A stretch of 14,195 bases of DNA from Vulcanimicrobiota bacterium (GCA_014304965.1 JACRTZ010000212.1:1-14195), one strand, 5' to 3'. Positions 1 to 8,905 are shown, counted from the first letter of the stretch. Numbers and translations: made by a program. The notes: generated by a model from the sequence alone, not told the origin.

Positions 1-944
<944 letters not shown>

Positions 945-948
<4 letters not shown>

Positions 949-1256
949 CAGATGCCGAGTTGAACCTTGACGTCGTCGCTGGCCATCGTGCGCGGATCCC
1001 AGGGCGGCGTAAAAGTGATCTCAACGTCGGCTTTGGCGACGCCGTCCATTTCCTTGACCTTGTCGACGACCATCTGCTTGAACATCGGGCCGACCGGACA
1101 CATCGGCGAGGTCAGCGTCATGGTGACGGTGACGTTCTCGCTTTTTTCGCCCTCCACGTCTACCCCGTACACGAGACCGAGGTCCACGATTCCCATGTGC
1201 AGTTCGGGGTCGTTGACGTCCTTGAGGGCGTCGTACACTTGTTCTTGCGTCGGCAT
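945..1256 (-). CDS. MIP18/DUF59-family Fe-S cluster assembly factor (SufT/PaaD-like)
   Basis: This 103-residue protein is a stand-alone MIP18 (DUF59) domain, a family that helps deliver or mature Fe-S clusters in the cytosol. The visible signatures are the DPE motif at residues 16-18, the TLTSPMCP block with the conserved cysteine at 53, and the FTPPWDP block at 82-88. The length is normal for a single-domain member. It starts with ATG five bases after the stop of the MocA-like gene, and its stop overlaps the carboxyltransferase start. Its place behind a 2Fe-2S/molybdopterin enzyme suggests a role in maturing that enzyme, but DUF59 genes occur in many contexts and this is inference. Family assignment is secure; the client protein is not known. 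Confidence 0.88.
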
Positions 1257-1261
1257 GATGC

Positions 1262-1852
1262 TTAGGACTTCGCCTTAGCGCTGCCGGGTTCCACTACGAG
1301 AGCCGCCAAGCGTGCGAAATCCTCGGGCGTGTCCACGTCGGTAAAGGGCGCGTTCGATGAAACGGCGATTTCGGCGCGCGACCAGCGGGGATCGTCGCGC
1401 AGCCTTCGCAGGGAGTCGCCCTCGGGAGCGGCGGCAAGTTCGGCGCGCACGCGGGGGCCGAAAACCACCGGATGCCCTCCGCGCCCATCGCGCACGGGAT
1501 ACGCGACGTCGCGGTCCGCTCGCGCTGCCACCACGCGGCGGACCAGCGCGGCGTCAACGAGCGGCGTGTCTGCAAGCAAGACGACGAGCGCGGCCTGGCG
1601 GTCCAGGATCGTCGCGTCGGCCAACGCCAGCGAATGCGCCATCCCGCGCTCGGGCTCGGCGTTGACGATCGTGCGGACGTGGCTCGGGACGTGCGCGGCG
1701 AGTGGCGGCGAGACCACCGCGAGGGCCGGAAAGCCCTCGGCTGCGGCGATCGCGCGGCCGAGCAGCGGCGTCCCCTCGAACGGCAAGAGCAATTTTTGCG
1801 CGCCCATGCGTGAGGAGCGGCCCGCCGCCAAGATGACGCAGACGGCGTTCAC
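1262..1852 (-). CDS. MocA-like molybdenum cofactor cytidylyltransferase (NTP transferase)
   Basis: This 196-residue protein belongs to the MobA/MocA nucleotidyltransferase family, which couples a nucleotide to molybdopterin. The nucleotide-binding loop LAAGRSSRMGAQK lies at residues 8-20, the metal-binding ADTP at 94-97, GHPVVF at 126-131 and DVDTPEDF at 172-179. The loop reads LAAG, as in MocA (CTP-using), rather than LAGG, as in MobA (GTP-using). That fits the adjacent IorAB-type hydroxylase, whose family uses molybdopterin cytosine dinucleotide. The GTG start overlaps the stop of the upstream XdhC gene by 4 bases. A sugar-nucleotide transferase is a less likely alternative, given the neighbours and the GHPV motif. 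Confidence 0.85.
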   Translation of the reverse strand: MNAVCVILAAGRSSRMGAQKLLLPFEGTPLLGRAIAAAEGFPALAVVSPPLAAHVPSHVRTIVNAEPERGMAHSLALADATILDRQAALVVLLADTPLVDAALVRRVVAARADRDVAYPVRDGRGGHPVVFGPRVRAELAAAPEGDSLRRLRDDPRWSRAEIAVSSNAPFTDVDTPEDFARLAALVVEPGSAKAKS

Positions 1853-2640
1853 CGAATCGTCGCGCGCCGCGACGGGTGGATGGGATTGCTGCCGTCGCGA
1901 AGGCGCCCGCCGCTACGGCCCGCACGCACCGCCACGATTTCGGCCGCGATCGCCAGCGCCGTTTCTTCCGGCGTCCGCGCACCGATGTCGAGGCCGATGG
2001 GAGCGTGGATGCGAGCGAGTTCTTCATCGGTAACGCCGGCCGCGCGCAGGCCCTCGACCCGCTCGGCGTGCGTGTTGCGGCTGCCCATCGCGCCGATGTA
2101 GCCGGCATCGGTGCGCAGGGCCGTTTGCAAGAGCGGCACGTCGAATTTTAGATCGTGCGTGAGCACGACGATCGCGGTGCGCGAATCCACCGGTGCGGCC
2201 GCCAGAAACTCGTCGGGCCATGCGACGACAACCTCGTCGGCGTCGGGAAAACGTGCCGCGGTTGCGAACACCGGCCGCGCGTCGACGATCGTCACTCGAT
2301 AGTTCATATATTTCGCGACGCGCGCCATGGCGCGCGAGAAATCGATCGCGCCGAAAACGTACATGTTCGGCTTAGGCGCAAACGATTGCACGAAGACCCG
2401 CGCTTCGACCCCGATCGGTTCGCCGTCGAGGCCGAACGTGCGCACCGCGGTTTCGCCGAGATCGAGCATGGCGCGCGCTTCGGATTCGACGGCCGCCGTC
2501 AGGCCGGCGGAGCCGAGGTCCCCGTATGCCCCGCGCGACTCGACGAGCAGTTTCGCTCCGGACGCACCGCCATCGAGCCGCGTCGCAAGTGCGACCGGAC
2601 GGTCGTTGCGCAACGCCTCCGATAAGCGATCGAAGATCAC
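1849..2640 (-). CDS. XdhC family protein, C-terminal Rossmann part (molybdenum hydroxylase maturation)
   Basis: This 263-residue protein corresponds to the second half of XdhC, a chaperone that binds the molybdenum cofactor, takes part in its sulfuration and hands it to xanthine-dehydrogenase-family enzymes. The Rossmann strand-loop VFGAIDFSRA lies at residues 95-104, the following VTIVDARPVFAT at 116-127, YIGAMGSR at 181-188 and HAPIGLDIGARTPEETA at 212-228. The VFGAIDF loop replaces the usual GAGHV form; from memory it resembles the subtype common in Actinobacteria. The first 50 residues resemble the linker region of full-length XdhC. It starts with GTG four bases after the stop of the N-terminal-domain gene and in another frame. 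Together the two make one complete XdhC. Confidence 0.88.
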   Translation of the reverse strand: MIFDRLSEALRNDRPVALATRLDGGASGAKLLVESRGAYGDLGSAGLTAAVESEARAMLDLGETAVRTFGLDGEPIGVEARVFVQSFAPKPNMYVFGAIDFSRAMARVAKYMNYRVTIVDARPVFATAARFPDADEVVVAWPDEFLAAAPVDSRTAIVVLTHDLKFDVPLLQTALRTDAGYIGAMGSRNTHAERVEGLRAAGVTDEELARIHAPIGLDIGARTPEETALAIAAEIVAVRAGRSGGRLRDGSNPIHPSRRATIR

Positions 2641-2644
2641 CGCG

Positions 2645-2959
2645 TCACCAATCGAGACGCTCGACGAAGACGTGAATCGTTCCGCCGCACGTCAAGCCGT
2701 GTTCGATCGCCTGCTCGTCGCTGATGCCGTACGTGACGAGACGTGCGCGGCCCGACGCCAGCACGTCCTGTGCTTCTTGATAAACGGCGCCTTCGACGCA
2801 GCCGCCGCTAACCGAGCCTGCCACGGCACCGGCGTCACTGACCGCCATGACCGATCCCGGATCTCGCGGCGCCGAGTGTTCAACCTCGACCACGGTCGCG
2901 AGCGCCACGCGCCGCCCGTCGCGCTTCCAGGCCTCGACGGTTTCAAGAATGTCGTGCAT
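2645..2959 (-). CDS. XdhC/CoxI-type N-terminal domain protein
   Basis: This 104-residue protein is a stand-alone XdhC/CoxI N-terminal domain. The recognisable blocks are HSAPRDPGSVMAV (28-40), GSVSGGCVEGAVY (48-60, cysteine 54) and GISDEQAIEHGLTCGG (78-93, cysteine 91). The two cysteines are the conserved residues expected to act in cofactor sulfur handling. It lies directly before the gene for the XdhC C-terminal part, so the domain that is fused in many bacteria is encoded here as two adjacent genes. The ATG start is five bases after the SIMPL-protein stop; a weak GAAG eight bases upstream is the only ribosome-site candidate. Family assignment is strong. Whether the split is natural or reflects one shifted base is treated as a finding. 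Confidence 0.85.
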   Translation of the reverse strand: MHDILETVEAWKRDGRRVALATVVEVEHSAPRDPGSVMAVSDAGAVAGSVSGGCVEGAVYQEAQDVLASGRARLVTYGISDEQAIEHGLTCGGTIHVFVERLDW

Positions 2960-2964
2960 TAAAA

Positions 2965-3741
2965 TTACTTCAGGCGAAAGACGAGGTTGACGCTGGCCGA
3001 GATCGGCGGCGGGGTCGTGCCGCCGAAAAGCAGTGCGAACGGACCCTGCGATACTTTTTGCACGGCTTGCATCGTGATCTCCGACAGCGCAGCCTGCGGG
3101 CCGGCGTCGATATATTCCAATCGGTCGATTTGGACGTTCAGGCCGATGGCAAGGGCGTTGGCCTGCGCCGTGGCCTTCGTTGCCGCCTCCGCAAGCGCGG
3201 CTTGATACAACTCCTGTCGCTTTGACGTGTCGTACGCGAAGGTCACCGCTTCGGACTCGCGGGCCGCTTGAACCGCAGCGCTTTCGCCGGGATTACGCAG
3301 TGCCGCGGAAACGGCATCGAGTAAACGCGGCCCGGTCGAAGCGCTCCCTTGGAGAACCATGATTTCGGTCGCGGCCCACATCTTGCCCGAGCCCTTCATC
3401 GCCACCGTGTTGTTGTTCGCGCTCAGGTTCTTGGCCGTGCGCGACACAACGAGTTCGGGGCCGGCCGACCCGCGCGCCGCGGCCTCGACGCGCGTCTCTT
3501 CCTTGAAGAGCGCCGCCTCGGCCGCGACCGCAGTGCCGCCGTTGCCCGTAAGCGAAATCGCGAGTCGCGCAAGATCGGCGACGAAGTCGCGATAGGCGGT
3601 CCCTGCGACCGTCAGCGCGCGGAACGGCGGCAAGGTGGGTCCCGGAGCGCCCAAACTTGCGGCCGACGGTTGCGTTTGGGCCTGCGCAGCAGACGAAAGC
3701 AATAGAGAAAAAGCGAGCAGCGCCGTTCCGATGCGGTTCAT
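2965..3741 (-). CDS. Exported SIMPL (DUF541)-domain protein
   Basis: This 258-residue protein has a clear secretion signal: a hydrophobic stretch at residues 6-15 followed by an AQA cleavage site near residue 21. The mature part looks like a SIMPL/DUF541 domain, a family of periplasmic or envelope proteins without a settled biochemical role. The start of the domain (RALTVAGTAY), an alanine-rich helical middle and the late block with ATAQANALAIGLNVQIDRLEYI support this, although the match is divergent. I chose the ATG at 3741 because it begins the signal peptide and overlaps the stop of the molybdopterin-subunit gene by 4 bases. The same frame is open further upstream only as an antisense-like shadow. 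It is an unusual member of a molybdenum hydroxylase operon and may act with an exported enzyme. Confidence 0.68.
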   Translation of the reverse strand: MNRIGTALLAFSLLLSSAAQAQTQPSAASLGAPGPTLPPFRALTVAGTAYRDFVADLARLAISLTGNGGTAVAAEAALFKEETRVEAAARGSAGPELVVSRTAKNLSANNNTVAMKGSGKMWAATEIMVLQGSASTGPRLLDAVSAALRNPGESAAVQAARESEAVTFAYDTSKRQELYQAALAEAATKATAQANALAIGLNVQIDRLEYIDAGPQAALSEITMQAVQKVSQGPFALLFGGTTPPPISASVNLVFRLK

Positions 3742-5876
3742 GCCGTGAAGCCCGCGCGGACGAACGGGAGCGTGCGGATCCGCTTGCCGGTCGCTGCGAA
3801 GATCGCGTTCGCGACGGCGGGCGCGATCGGGGGCGTCCCGGGTTCGCCGACGCCGGTCGGTGCGATCGCGCTTTTGACGATTTCGACGTTGATGTGCGGC
3901 GCCTGCGCGAGCCGGACCATCGGATAGTCGGTGAAATTCGTCTGAACGACGCGGCCTTTGTTGATGGTGATCCGGCCGAAAAGCGCGGCGGTCAAGCCGT
4001 AAATCACGGCGCTTTGCACTTGCGCCTCGACCGTATTCGGGTTGACGACTTGACCGCAGTCGATCGCGCACGACACGCGATGCACGCGCAGATGGTTCTT
4101 GGCGTCGACAGACACCTCGGCAACCTCAGCGACCATCGAACCGAATGACTCATGCAGAGCGATGCCGCGCCCGCTCCCTTTTGGCAGTGGCTTGCCCCAG
4201 TTGCCGTTCTTTGCCGCGATTTCGAGCACGTTGAGCAAGCGCGGCTTGTCGGCAACGAGCTCCTTTCGAAATGCGTACGGATCTTTGCCGGCCGCATGCG
4301 CGACCTCGTCGAGCATAGACTCGAAGAAGAAGCCGTTCTGAGAATTCCCGACCGAACGCCAGTAAAAAACAGGCACGGCGAAATCCTTGGGCACGTAGTC
4401 CACGATGAAGTTCGGGATGGTGTAGCGTTTGTCGGCCGAACCTTCGACTGAGGTTGAGTCGGCCTTCGTCGGTGGGTTCGGCGCGTTCGGACTGGCATTC
4501 GCAATCGAAGGCGATACGATCCGCTGCTGCCAGGCGACGAGCTTGCCGCTCGCATCGAGCCCGGCTTTGATGCGCGTGGACGAGCGCGGGCGGTACACGT
4601 CGTGCTGGACGTCTTCCTCGCGCGACCAGATCACTTTCACGGGCGCGCCCGCTGCCTGCGACAGCAGAATCGCCTGCTGCACGAAATCCATCGCGAAGCG
4701 CCGGCCGAAACCGCCACCGAGATAGGTCATGTTCACGGTGACCTTGTCCGGCGCCAGGTTGGTAAGACGCGCCGCGACGCCGACGACCGGGCCCGGCGCC
4801 TGGGTCGGCGCCCAAATCTCGCAACGGTCCGCGGTAACGCTGGCCGTGCAATTCATCGGCTCCATCGGTGCGTGCGCGAGGTAGGGCACATGGTATTCCG
4901 CGGTGACGACCTTTGCTGCGGATGCGAGCGCCGCGTCGGGGTCGCCGACTTTTTTCGCGACCAGCGCAGTTTCCGAAAAACCAGCGGCGATTGCCGTTGC
5001 GATCGCCGTTTCGTCGAGCGCGGCGTTCGCACCGTCTTGCCACGTAATCGCCATCGCGTCGAGCGCGCTCTTAGCGCGCCAATAACGGTCCGCAACAACG
5101 GCAACGCCGCTCTTGAGGTTGACAACTTTCTTCACGCCGGGGCGCTTGAGAATCGAGCTCTCTTCGTAGCGACCGACGCCTCCGCCGAACACCGGCGACT
5201 GCTTGATCGCCGCAAACAGCATGCCCGGCACCACGACGTCGATGCCGAAGCCCGCGCGGCCCGTCACCTTGTCGCGCAAATCCAGCCGCCGCAGCGGCTT
5301 GCCGATGATGGTGAATTTGTCTGCCGTCTTGAGGGTCACGTCGGTGGGCGCCGTCAGCGCCGCTGCGGCGCTTGCGAGTTCGCCGTAGGTCGCCTTGCGC
5401 GACGAGGCGTCGTGGTAGACGACGCCGTTTTGCGTGCGCAGGTCCGTAGCCGGCACGCCGAACTTCGCGGCTGCCGCGGCGACGAGCATTGCGCGCGCCT
5501 GGCCGCCGACTTTGCGCGCGGGCAGATACCAGCCGCGCACGGAGGAACTGCCGCCGGTTCCCATCGTGCCGAACGCGGGATTGTTGTAAATCTTGTCGAC
5601 CGTCGGGAACGACTCGATGCGGACGCGTGCCCAATCACAGTCGAGTTCTTCGGCGACGAGCATGGGGATCGAGGTCGCGACGCCTTGCCCCATCTCGGCT
5701 TGCGGCGAAACGATCGTGACGGTTTCGTCCGGAGCGATGCGCACGAATCCCTGGAGCCTTATCGCGGGCGCGCCTTCAGCCGCTTCGGCAAGTCGCGGCT
5801 TGAGCGGGAGCTCGAAGCCGAGCGCAAAGACGCCGCTCGCGGCTGCCGTGGTCGCAACGAAATTCGCGCGTTTCAT
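3738..5876 (-). CDS. Molybdopterin-binding subunit of an IorAB/aldehyde-oxidase-type molybdenum hydroxylase
   Basis: This 712-residue protein is the large catalytic subunit of an isoquinoline 1-oxidoreductase-like enzyme, which hydroxylates or oxidises aldehydes or N-heterocycles using water oxygen. Family blocks include MGQGVATSIPMLVAEEL (62-78), GTGGSSSVRGWYLPAR (106-121), YLAHAPMEPMNC (332-343), YLGGGFGRRF (385-394) and GVGEPGTPP (675-683), where Glu678 is the likely catalytic base. Length is normal for IorB. The N-terminus (MKRANF, then a small-residue hydrophobic stretch) resembles a twin-arginine signal with lysine-arginine instead of two arginines, so periplasmic location is probable but not certain. 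I chose ATG 5876 because it starts this signal and overlaps the 2Fe-2S gene stop by 4 bases. No FAD subunit is present, as expected of IorAB-type enzymes that pass electrons to cytochromes. The substrate cannot be read from sequence. Confidence 0.92.
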   Translation of the reverse strand: MKRANFVATTAAASGVFALGFELPLKPRLAEAAEGAPAIRLQGFVRIAPDETVTIVSPQAEMGQGVATSIPMLVAEELDCDWARVRIESFPTVDKIYNNPAFGTMGTGGSSSVRGWYLPARKVGGQARAMLVAAAAAKFGVPATDLRTQNGVVYHDASSRKATYGELASAAAALTAPTDVTLKTADKFTIIGKPLRRLDLRDKVTGRAGFGIDVVVPGMLFAAIKQSPVFGGGVGRYEESSILKRPGVKKVVNLKSGVAVVADRYWRAKSALDAMAITWQDGANAALDETAIATAIAAGFSETALVAKKVGDPDAALASAAKVVTAEYHVPYLAHAPMEPMNCTASVTADRCEIWAPTQAPGPVVGVAARLTNLAPDKVTVNMTYLGGGFGRRFAMDFVQQAILLSQAAGAPVKVIWSREEDVQHDVYRPRSSTRIKAGLDASGKLVAWQQRIVSPSIANASPNAPNPPTKADSTSVEGSADKRYTIPNFIVDYVPKDFAVPVFYWRSVGNSQNGFFFESMLDEVAHAAGKDPYAFRKELVADKPRLLNVLEIAAKNGNWGKPLPKGSGRGIALHESFGSMVAEVAEVSVDAKNHLRVHRVSCAIDCGQVVNPNTVEAQVQSAVIYGLTAALFGRITINKGRVVQTNFTDYPMVRLAQAPHINVEIVKSAIAPTGVGEPGTPPIAPAVANAIFAATGKRIRTLPFVRAGFTA

Positions 5877-6325
5877 GCGAGCCCGGCGGCTTTTTTGACG
5901 GCGACGCGAATGCGGTCGTACGTGCCGCAGCGGCAGATGTTGGTCAGCGCTGCGTCGATCTGCGCGTCGGTCGGTTTGGGATGCTCTTTGAGCAACGCCG
6001 TCGTCGCGACGATCATCCCGCTCTGGCAGTACCCGCACTGCGGAACCTGCGTTTCGAGCCAGGCTTGCTGCACCGCGCTCAGCGTCTCCCCGTTCGCCAA
6101 TCCTTCGATCGTCGTCACCGACTTGCCGGCGACCGCGCCAACCGGAAACGAACACGAGCGTGTCGGGCTCCCGTCAACGAGTACGGTGCACGCGCCGCAC
6201 TGCGCGATCCCGCAGCCGAATTTCGTGCCGGTGAGTCCGACCGTATCCCGGATTACCCAGAGCAGTGGCGTATCGGGGGCATCGTCCACCGAGACGCGCT
6301 TCTTGTTTACGGAAAATGAAATCAT
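5873..6325 (-). CDS. 2Fe-2S subunit of molybdenum hydroxylase (IorA-like)
   Basis: This 150-residue electron-transfer subunit carries two [2Fe-2S] clusters. The plant-ferredoxin-type cluster is held by Cys38, Cys43, Cys46 and Cys58 (CGIAQCGAC, then the fourth cysteine). The second, in the helical domain, is held by Cys97, Cys100, Cys131 and Cys133 (QCGYCQSG and NICRCGTY). Length and motif spacing are normal for the family. It passes electrons from the molybdenum centre of the downstream-encoded large subunit to an external acceptor. It is the first gene of the eight-gene minus-strand run, 56 bases after the upstream glycosyltransferase stop. The ATG at 6325 gives a normal N-terminus, with only a short AGG upstream as a weak ribosome site. 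It has no signal, so export would be by hitch-hiking with the large subunit. Confidence 0.95.
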   Translation of the reverse strand: MISFSVNKKRVSVDDAPDTPLLWVIRDTVGLTGTKFGCGIAQCGACTVLVDGSPTRSCSFPVGAVAGKSVTTIEGLANGETLSAVQQAWLETQVPQCGYCQSGMIVATTALLKEHPKPTDAQIDAALTNICRCGTYDRIRVAVKKAAGLA

Positions 6326-6364
6326 CGCCTAATTTCTTTCGACGCCGTGGAGCGCTCTCCGTCG

Positions 6365-6394
6365 CCGCCGGCGAAGTTCCGTCAGCGCCGGCGG
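6365..6394 (-). terminator. GC-rich hairpin spanning the glycosyltransferase stop codon
   Basis: CCGCCGGCG at 6365-6373 and CGCCGGCGG at 6386-6394 form a perfect 9-base-pair stem with a 12-base loop that holds the TGA stop (6382-6384). No T-run follows on the minus strand, so it is not a classic intrinsic terminator; it may end or attenuate transcription, or protect the 3' end. It lies between the glycosyltransferase and the molybdenum hydroxylase operon. Function is inferred; only the inverted repeat is seen. Confidence 0.4.
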
Positions 6395-7482
6395 TCGAGC
6401 ACCGCGCGGTAGACGGCGAGAAAGGCCCGCTGCTGAACGTCCACCTCGAAGGCGGCCTCAAAGCGTTCGCGCGCCGCCTGCCCCAGCCGCGCGCGCAAAT
6501 CTGCGTCGTTCCGCAAACGCTCGACGGCAGCGGCGAGCCGCGCCGCGTCGTGCGGCGGCACGATGAGGGCTTCCCGGCCGTCGCGGACCGCGAAGGTCGT
6601 CGCGCCTACGGCGGTGGCCACGATCGGTTTTCCGGCGCGCATCGCCTCGAGGAGTGCAAGCGCGAGACCTTCGTCGCGAGAGGCTTGGACGTACACGTCG
6701 AGCGCGGCGAGATACGCGCCGACGTCGGCTTGATAGCCGGCGAAGTGGATCTCCGGAACCGCGCGAATCTCATCTTCGTACGGACCCGCGCCGGCCATCG
6801 CCCACACCACGGACGGGGTCGCGCGCGCGGCGGCGAGATATTCGTCGATGCCCTTTTCCTCGGCCAATCGCCCGGCCGTTCCGGCGACAAACGCGTCCTC
6901 GGAAAGGCCGAGGCCGGCGCGCGCCGCGTGCCGTTCGCCGGCGGAGGGGAGCGGTCGCGGTTCGATGGCGTTCGCCACGAACACGCCGTTCGAGCCGCGC
7001 ATCAAACGCGCCGCCATGCGCGCATCCGGGACCGTGACCGCATCGCTCGCGCCGGCGGTCAGGCGGTCGAGCGCGTAATACAACGGAAGCTTTCCGTGCT
7101 TTCCGACCCAGCCGTGCGACGTCGAGACGAGCGCCGTCCGGGGAAACAGGAAGGGCCGCATCGCGCGAGCGGCGACATTCGCTTTATAACCATGCGTGTG
7201 CACGATGTCGGCCGGCCGGTCTTTCAAGCGGCGCGCGAGCGAGCGCAGCGCGCCGATCGGCACGGCGCTCGTGTGCCGCGCGAGTTCGCTCACCGCGAAG
7301 CCTTCGGCGCGCATCCGTTCGCCCAGCAGCGACGGCCCAAACGTCGCAAGCTCGGGAGCTACGTCGCCCGCTTGGCGTTGAGCGCGCAACATCAGGGCAA
7401 TGACGCGTTCTTTGCCCCACAGGTGTTCCGAGCCGCCCAGCGGATCGACGAGGTGGACGACGCGCAACAGCTGGGAATTCAT
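6382..7482 (-). CDS. Glycosyltransferase, GT4-type
   Basis: This 366-residue protein is a GT-B-fold glycosyltransferase of the GT4 type, transferring a sugar from a nucleotide donor in surface-polysaccharide, glycolipid or glycoprotein synthesis. The N-terminal Rossmann half starts with RVVHLVDPLGG and contains DIVHTHGYKANV (92-103). The C-terminal half has GTAGRLAEEKGIDEYLAA (201-218) and the donor-site EX7E motif between Glu271 and Glu279, followed by AGKPIVAT. The length is complete. The ATG at 7482 places the first beta strand at residues 6-12, as usual. It diverges from another glycosyltransferase, with only 23 bases between the two start codons. Acceptor and sugar cannot be told from the sequence. 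Confidence 0.9.
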   Translation of the reverse strand: MNSQLLRVVHLVDPLGGSEHLWGKERVIALMLRAQRQAGDVAPELATFGPSLLGERMRAEGFAVSELARHTSAVPIGALRSLARRLKDRPADIVHTHGYKANVAARAMRPFLFPRTALVSTSHGWVGKHGKLPLYYALDRLTAGASDAVTVPDARMAARLMRGSNGVFVANAIEPRPLPSAGERHAARAGLGLSEDAFVAGTAGRLAEEKGIDEYLAAARATPSVVWAMAGAGPYEDEIRAVPEIHFAGYQADVGAYLAALDVYVQASRDEGLALALLEAMRAGKPIVATAVGATTFAVRDGREALIVPPHDAARLAAAVERLRNDADLRARLGQAARERFEAAFEVDVQQRAFLAVYRAVLDRRR

Positions 7483-7505
7483 CGCTCGCGCGGCGCTTTC
7501 TGCGC

Positions 7506-8687
7506 GTGAACGCGCTCTTCATCTGTCAGCAGAATCCATGGCGGCTCAATGGCGGCGCACTCATTCGTAACTACTGGCTGGTTCGCGCGCTGGCCGAAGG
7601 GCATTCGGTGGATCTTTTCACTGCCGATACGTCCGAAACGCCGCCCGAGGACTTCGCGCGCGTCTGCCGTACGATTTCATGTTTTCCGCGCGCCGGCGGG
7701 TTGCGCGGACGAATTTCTCGCGCGCTTTCGTCGCTGCGCCCGCACGCGAGTTATTACACGTCCGGAAACGTTCCGCGTGCGCTGCGGCGCGCCGTCGCCG
7801 AACGGTTAGCCCGAGGCGACGAGCCGCTCGTCATGTACGACTTGGCCATGCGCGATGCGCTGCCGAGCAGGGCGCGGCGCACGATTTACAACGCGCACAA
7901 TTGCGAGTCCGAGTTATTGGCTCGGCGCGCGGAGCGCGAAAGACTGCCGGCAAGATTCGCGCTCGGCTTGGATGCGCGGCGCGTGCGCGGCATCGAGACC
8001 GCCGCGGTGCGCGGCGCCGAAGTGGTCGCGGCCTGCTCGGACGACGATCGGCGGGACCTCGCGCGGTTAGCGCCCGATGCGCTCGCGCGCATAGCGTTCG
8101 TTCCGAACGGCGTTGACGTCGCGCGCTATGCGTCGCTGTCGCCGGAGCCGCTCGAACCGCGCACGCTTTTATTGACCGGCAGCTTCGATTGGCGCCCCAA
8201 TCGGCTCGGCCTCGACTGGTTCTTGGAAACGGTGCTGCCGGCGCTGCGAGCGCGGCTTCAAGGAACCGCCTATCGCGTTCGCGTCGCTGGACGCTTGCCG
8301 GCCGAGGTGACGCGGCGGCTTATCGGACTCGGGGTTGAGGCCGTTCCTTATCCGCCGGACATGCGCCCGGAACTCGAAAAGGCCGACGTGGTTGCGGCCG
8401 CCGTCGTCGCAAGCAGCGGCACGCGTCTGCGCATTCTCGAAGCGTGGGCGGCGGGGCGTCCCGTCGTCACCACACCCGCCGGAGCATTCGGTCTCGATCA
8501 CGTCGCCGGTAGGGATCTCGCGGTGGCCGACGGCGGTGAAGCGTTTGCGGGCGACGTCGCGCGTTTATTTGAGGATCGCGAACGCTGGCGGGCGATGCGT
8601 GCCGCGGCCCTCGAGCGGGTTCGCGACTACGATTGGCCGGCGATCGGACGGGACTTCGCGGCGCTGCTTCAGGAGCGCGCGTTGTAG
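7506..8687 (+). CDS. Glycosyltransferase, GT4-type (sugar transferase resembling exopolysaccharide-associated families)
   Basis: This 393-residue GT-B glycosyltransferase has GGALIRNYWLVRALA (16-30) in the acceptor half, YNAHNCESELLARRAE (128-143), FVPNGVDVARY (198-208), then LLLTGSFDWRPNRLGLDWF (221-239) and the donor-site block SGTRLRILEAWAAGRPVV (304-321). The GTRLRILEA form resembles sugar transferases linked to PEP-CTERM/EpsH-type polysaccharide systems, but nothing else of such a system is here. The GTG at 7506 is the only start that keeps the first beta strand, and no good ribosome site precedes it. It is the only plus-strand gene in the left 13 kb. Its last 19 bases overlap the end of the convergent 78-residue gene. 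Donor and acceptor are unknown. Confidence 0.9.
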   Translation: MNALFICQQNPWRLNGGALIRNYWLVRALAEGHSVDLFTADTSETPPEDFARVCRTISCFPRAGGLRGRISRALSSLRPHASYYTSGNVPRALRRAVAERLARGDEPLVMYDLAMRDALPSRARRTIYNAHNCESELLARRAERERLPARFALGLDARRVRGIETAAVRGAEVVAACSDDDRRDLARLAPDALARIAFVPNGVDVARYASLSPEPLEPRTLLLTGSFDWRPNRLGLDWFLETVLPALRARLQGTAYRVRVAGRLPAEVTRRLIGLGVEAVPYPPDMRPELEKADVVAAAVVASSGTRLRILEAWAAGRPVVTTPAGAFGLDHVAGRDLAVADGGEAFAGDVARLFEDRERWRAMRAAALERVRDYDWPAIGRDFAALLQERAL

Positions 8688-8905
8688 CGGCGCTTGCCGC
8701 CGGCCCATTCGCAGACGCTGCCGTCGAGCATCACGAACGACTCGCAGCCGTCCACGTCGGGATTGAAGTCCTCGTTCGCGTTTTTGGTGCGCGCCCAGTC
8801 CACCGTCCCCGCCTTGCGCGCCGAAGCGCGGGCTTGCTGATACGAAAACTGCGGACCCTTCGCCAGCACGTTCAAGGCGTTGGCGAGTTCTTGCGCTTGC
8901 GTCAT
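8669..8905 (-). CDS. Small hypothetical protein (78 aa)
   Basis: I do not recognise this protein. It begins MTQAQELANALNVLA, has a mixed polar middle (ARASARKAGTVDWARTKNANED) and ends with a short segment that contains two cysteines (DGCESF and GSVCEWAGG), then a basic tail. No membrane segment or signal is visible, so it is probably cytoplasmic. The ATG at 8905 overlaps the stop of the TMEM175-like gene by 4 bases, the same coupling used throughout this operon, which is the main reason to believe it is real. The open frame upstream of that ATG is only an antisense-like extension into the TMEM175 gene. Its 3' end overlaps the plus-strand glycosyltransferase by 19 bases. Confidence 0.62.
   Translation of the reverse strand: MTQAQELANALNVLAKGPQFSYQQARASARKAGTVDWARTKNANEDFNPDVDGCESFVMLDGSVCEWAGGKRRYNARS

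Noticed and set aside
3738..6155. A longer start for the molybdopterin subunit.
   Set aside because: The added residues overlap the 2Fe-2S gene in another frame; ATG 5876 gives the signal peptide and the 4-base overlap.
4602..6332. A 576-codon open frame on the plus strand opposite the molybdenum hydroxylase genes.
   Set aside because: It is antisense to two strongly conserved enzymes, is arginine/histidine/alanine-rich and has no recognisable domain; high GC explains the open frame.
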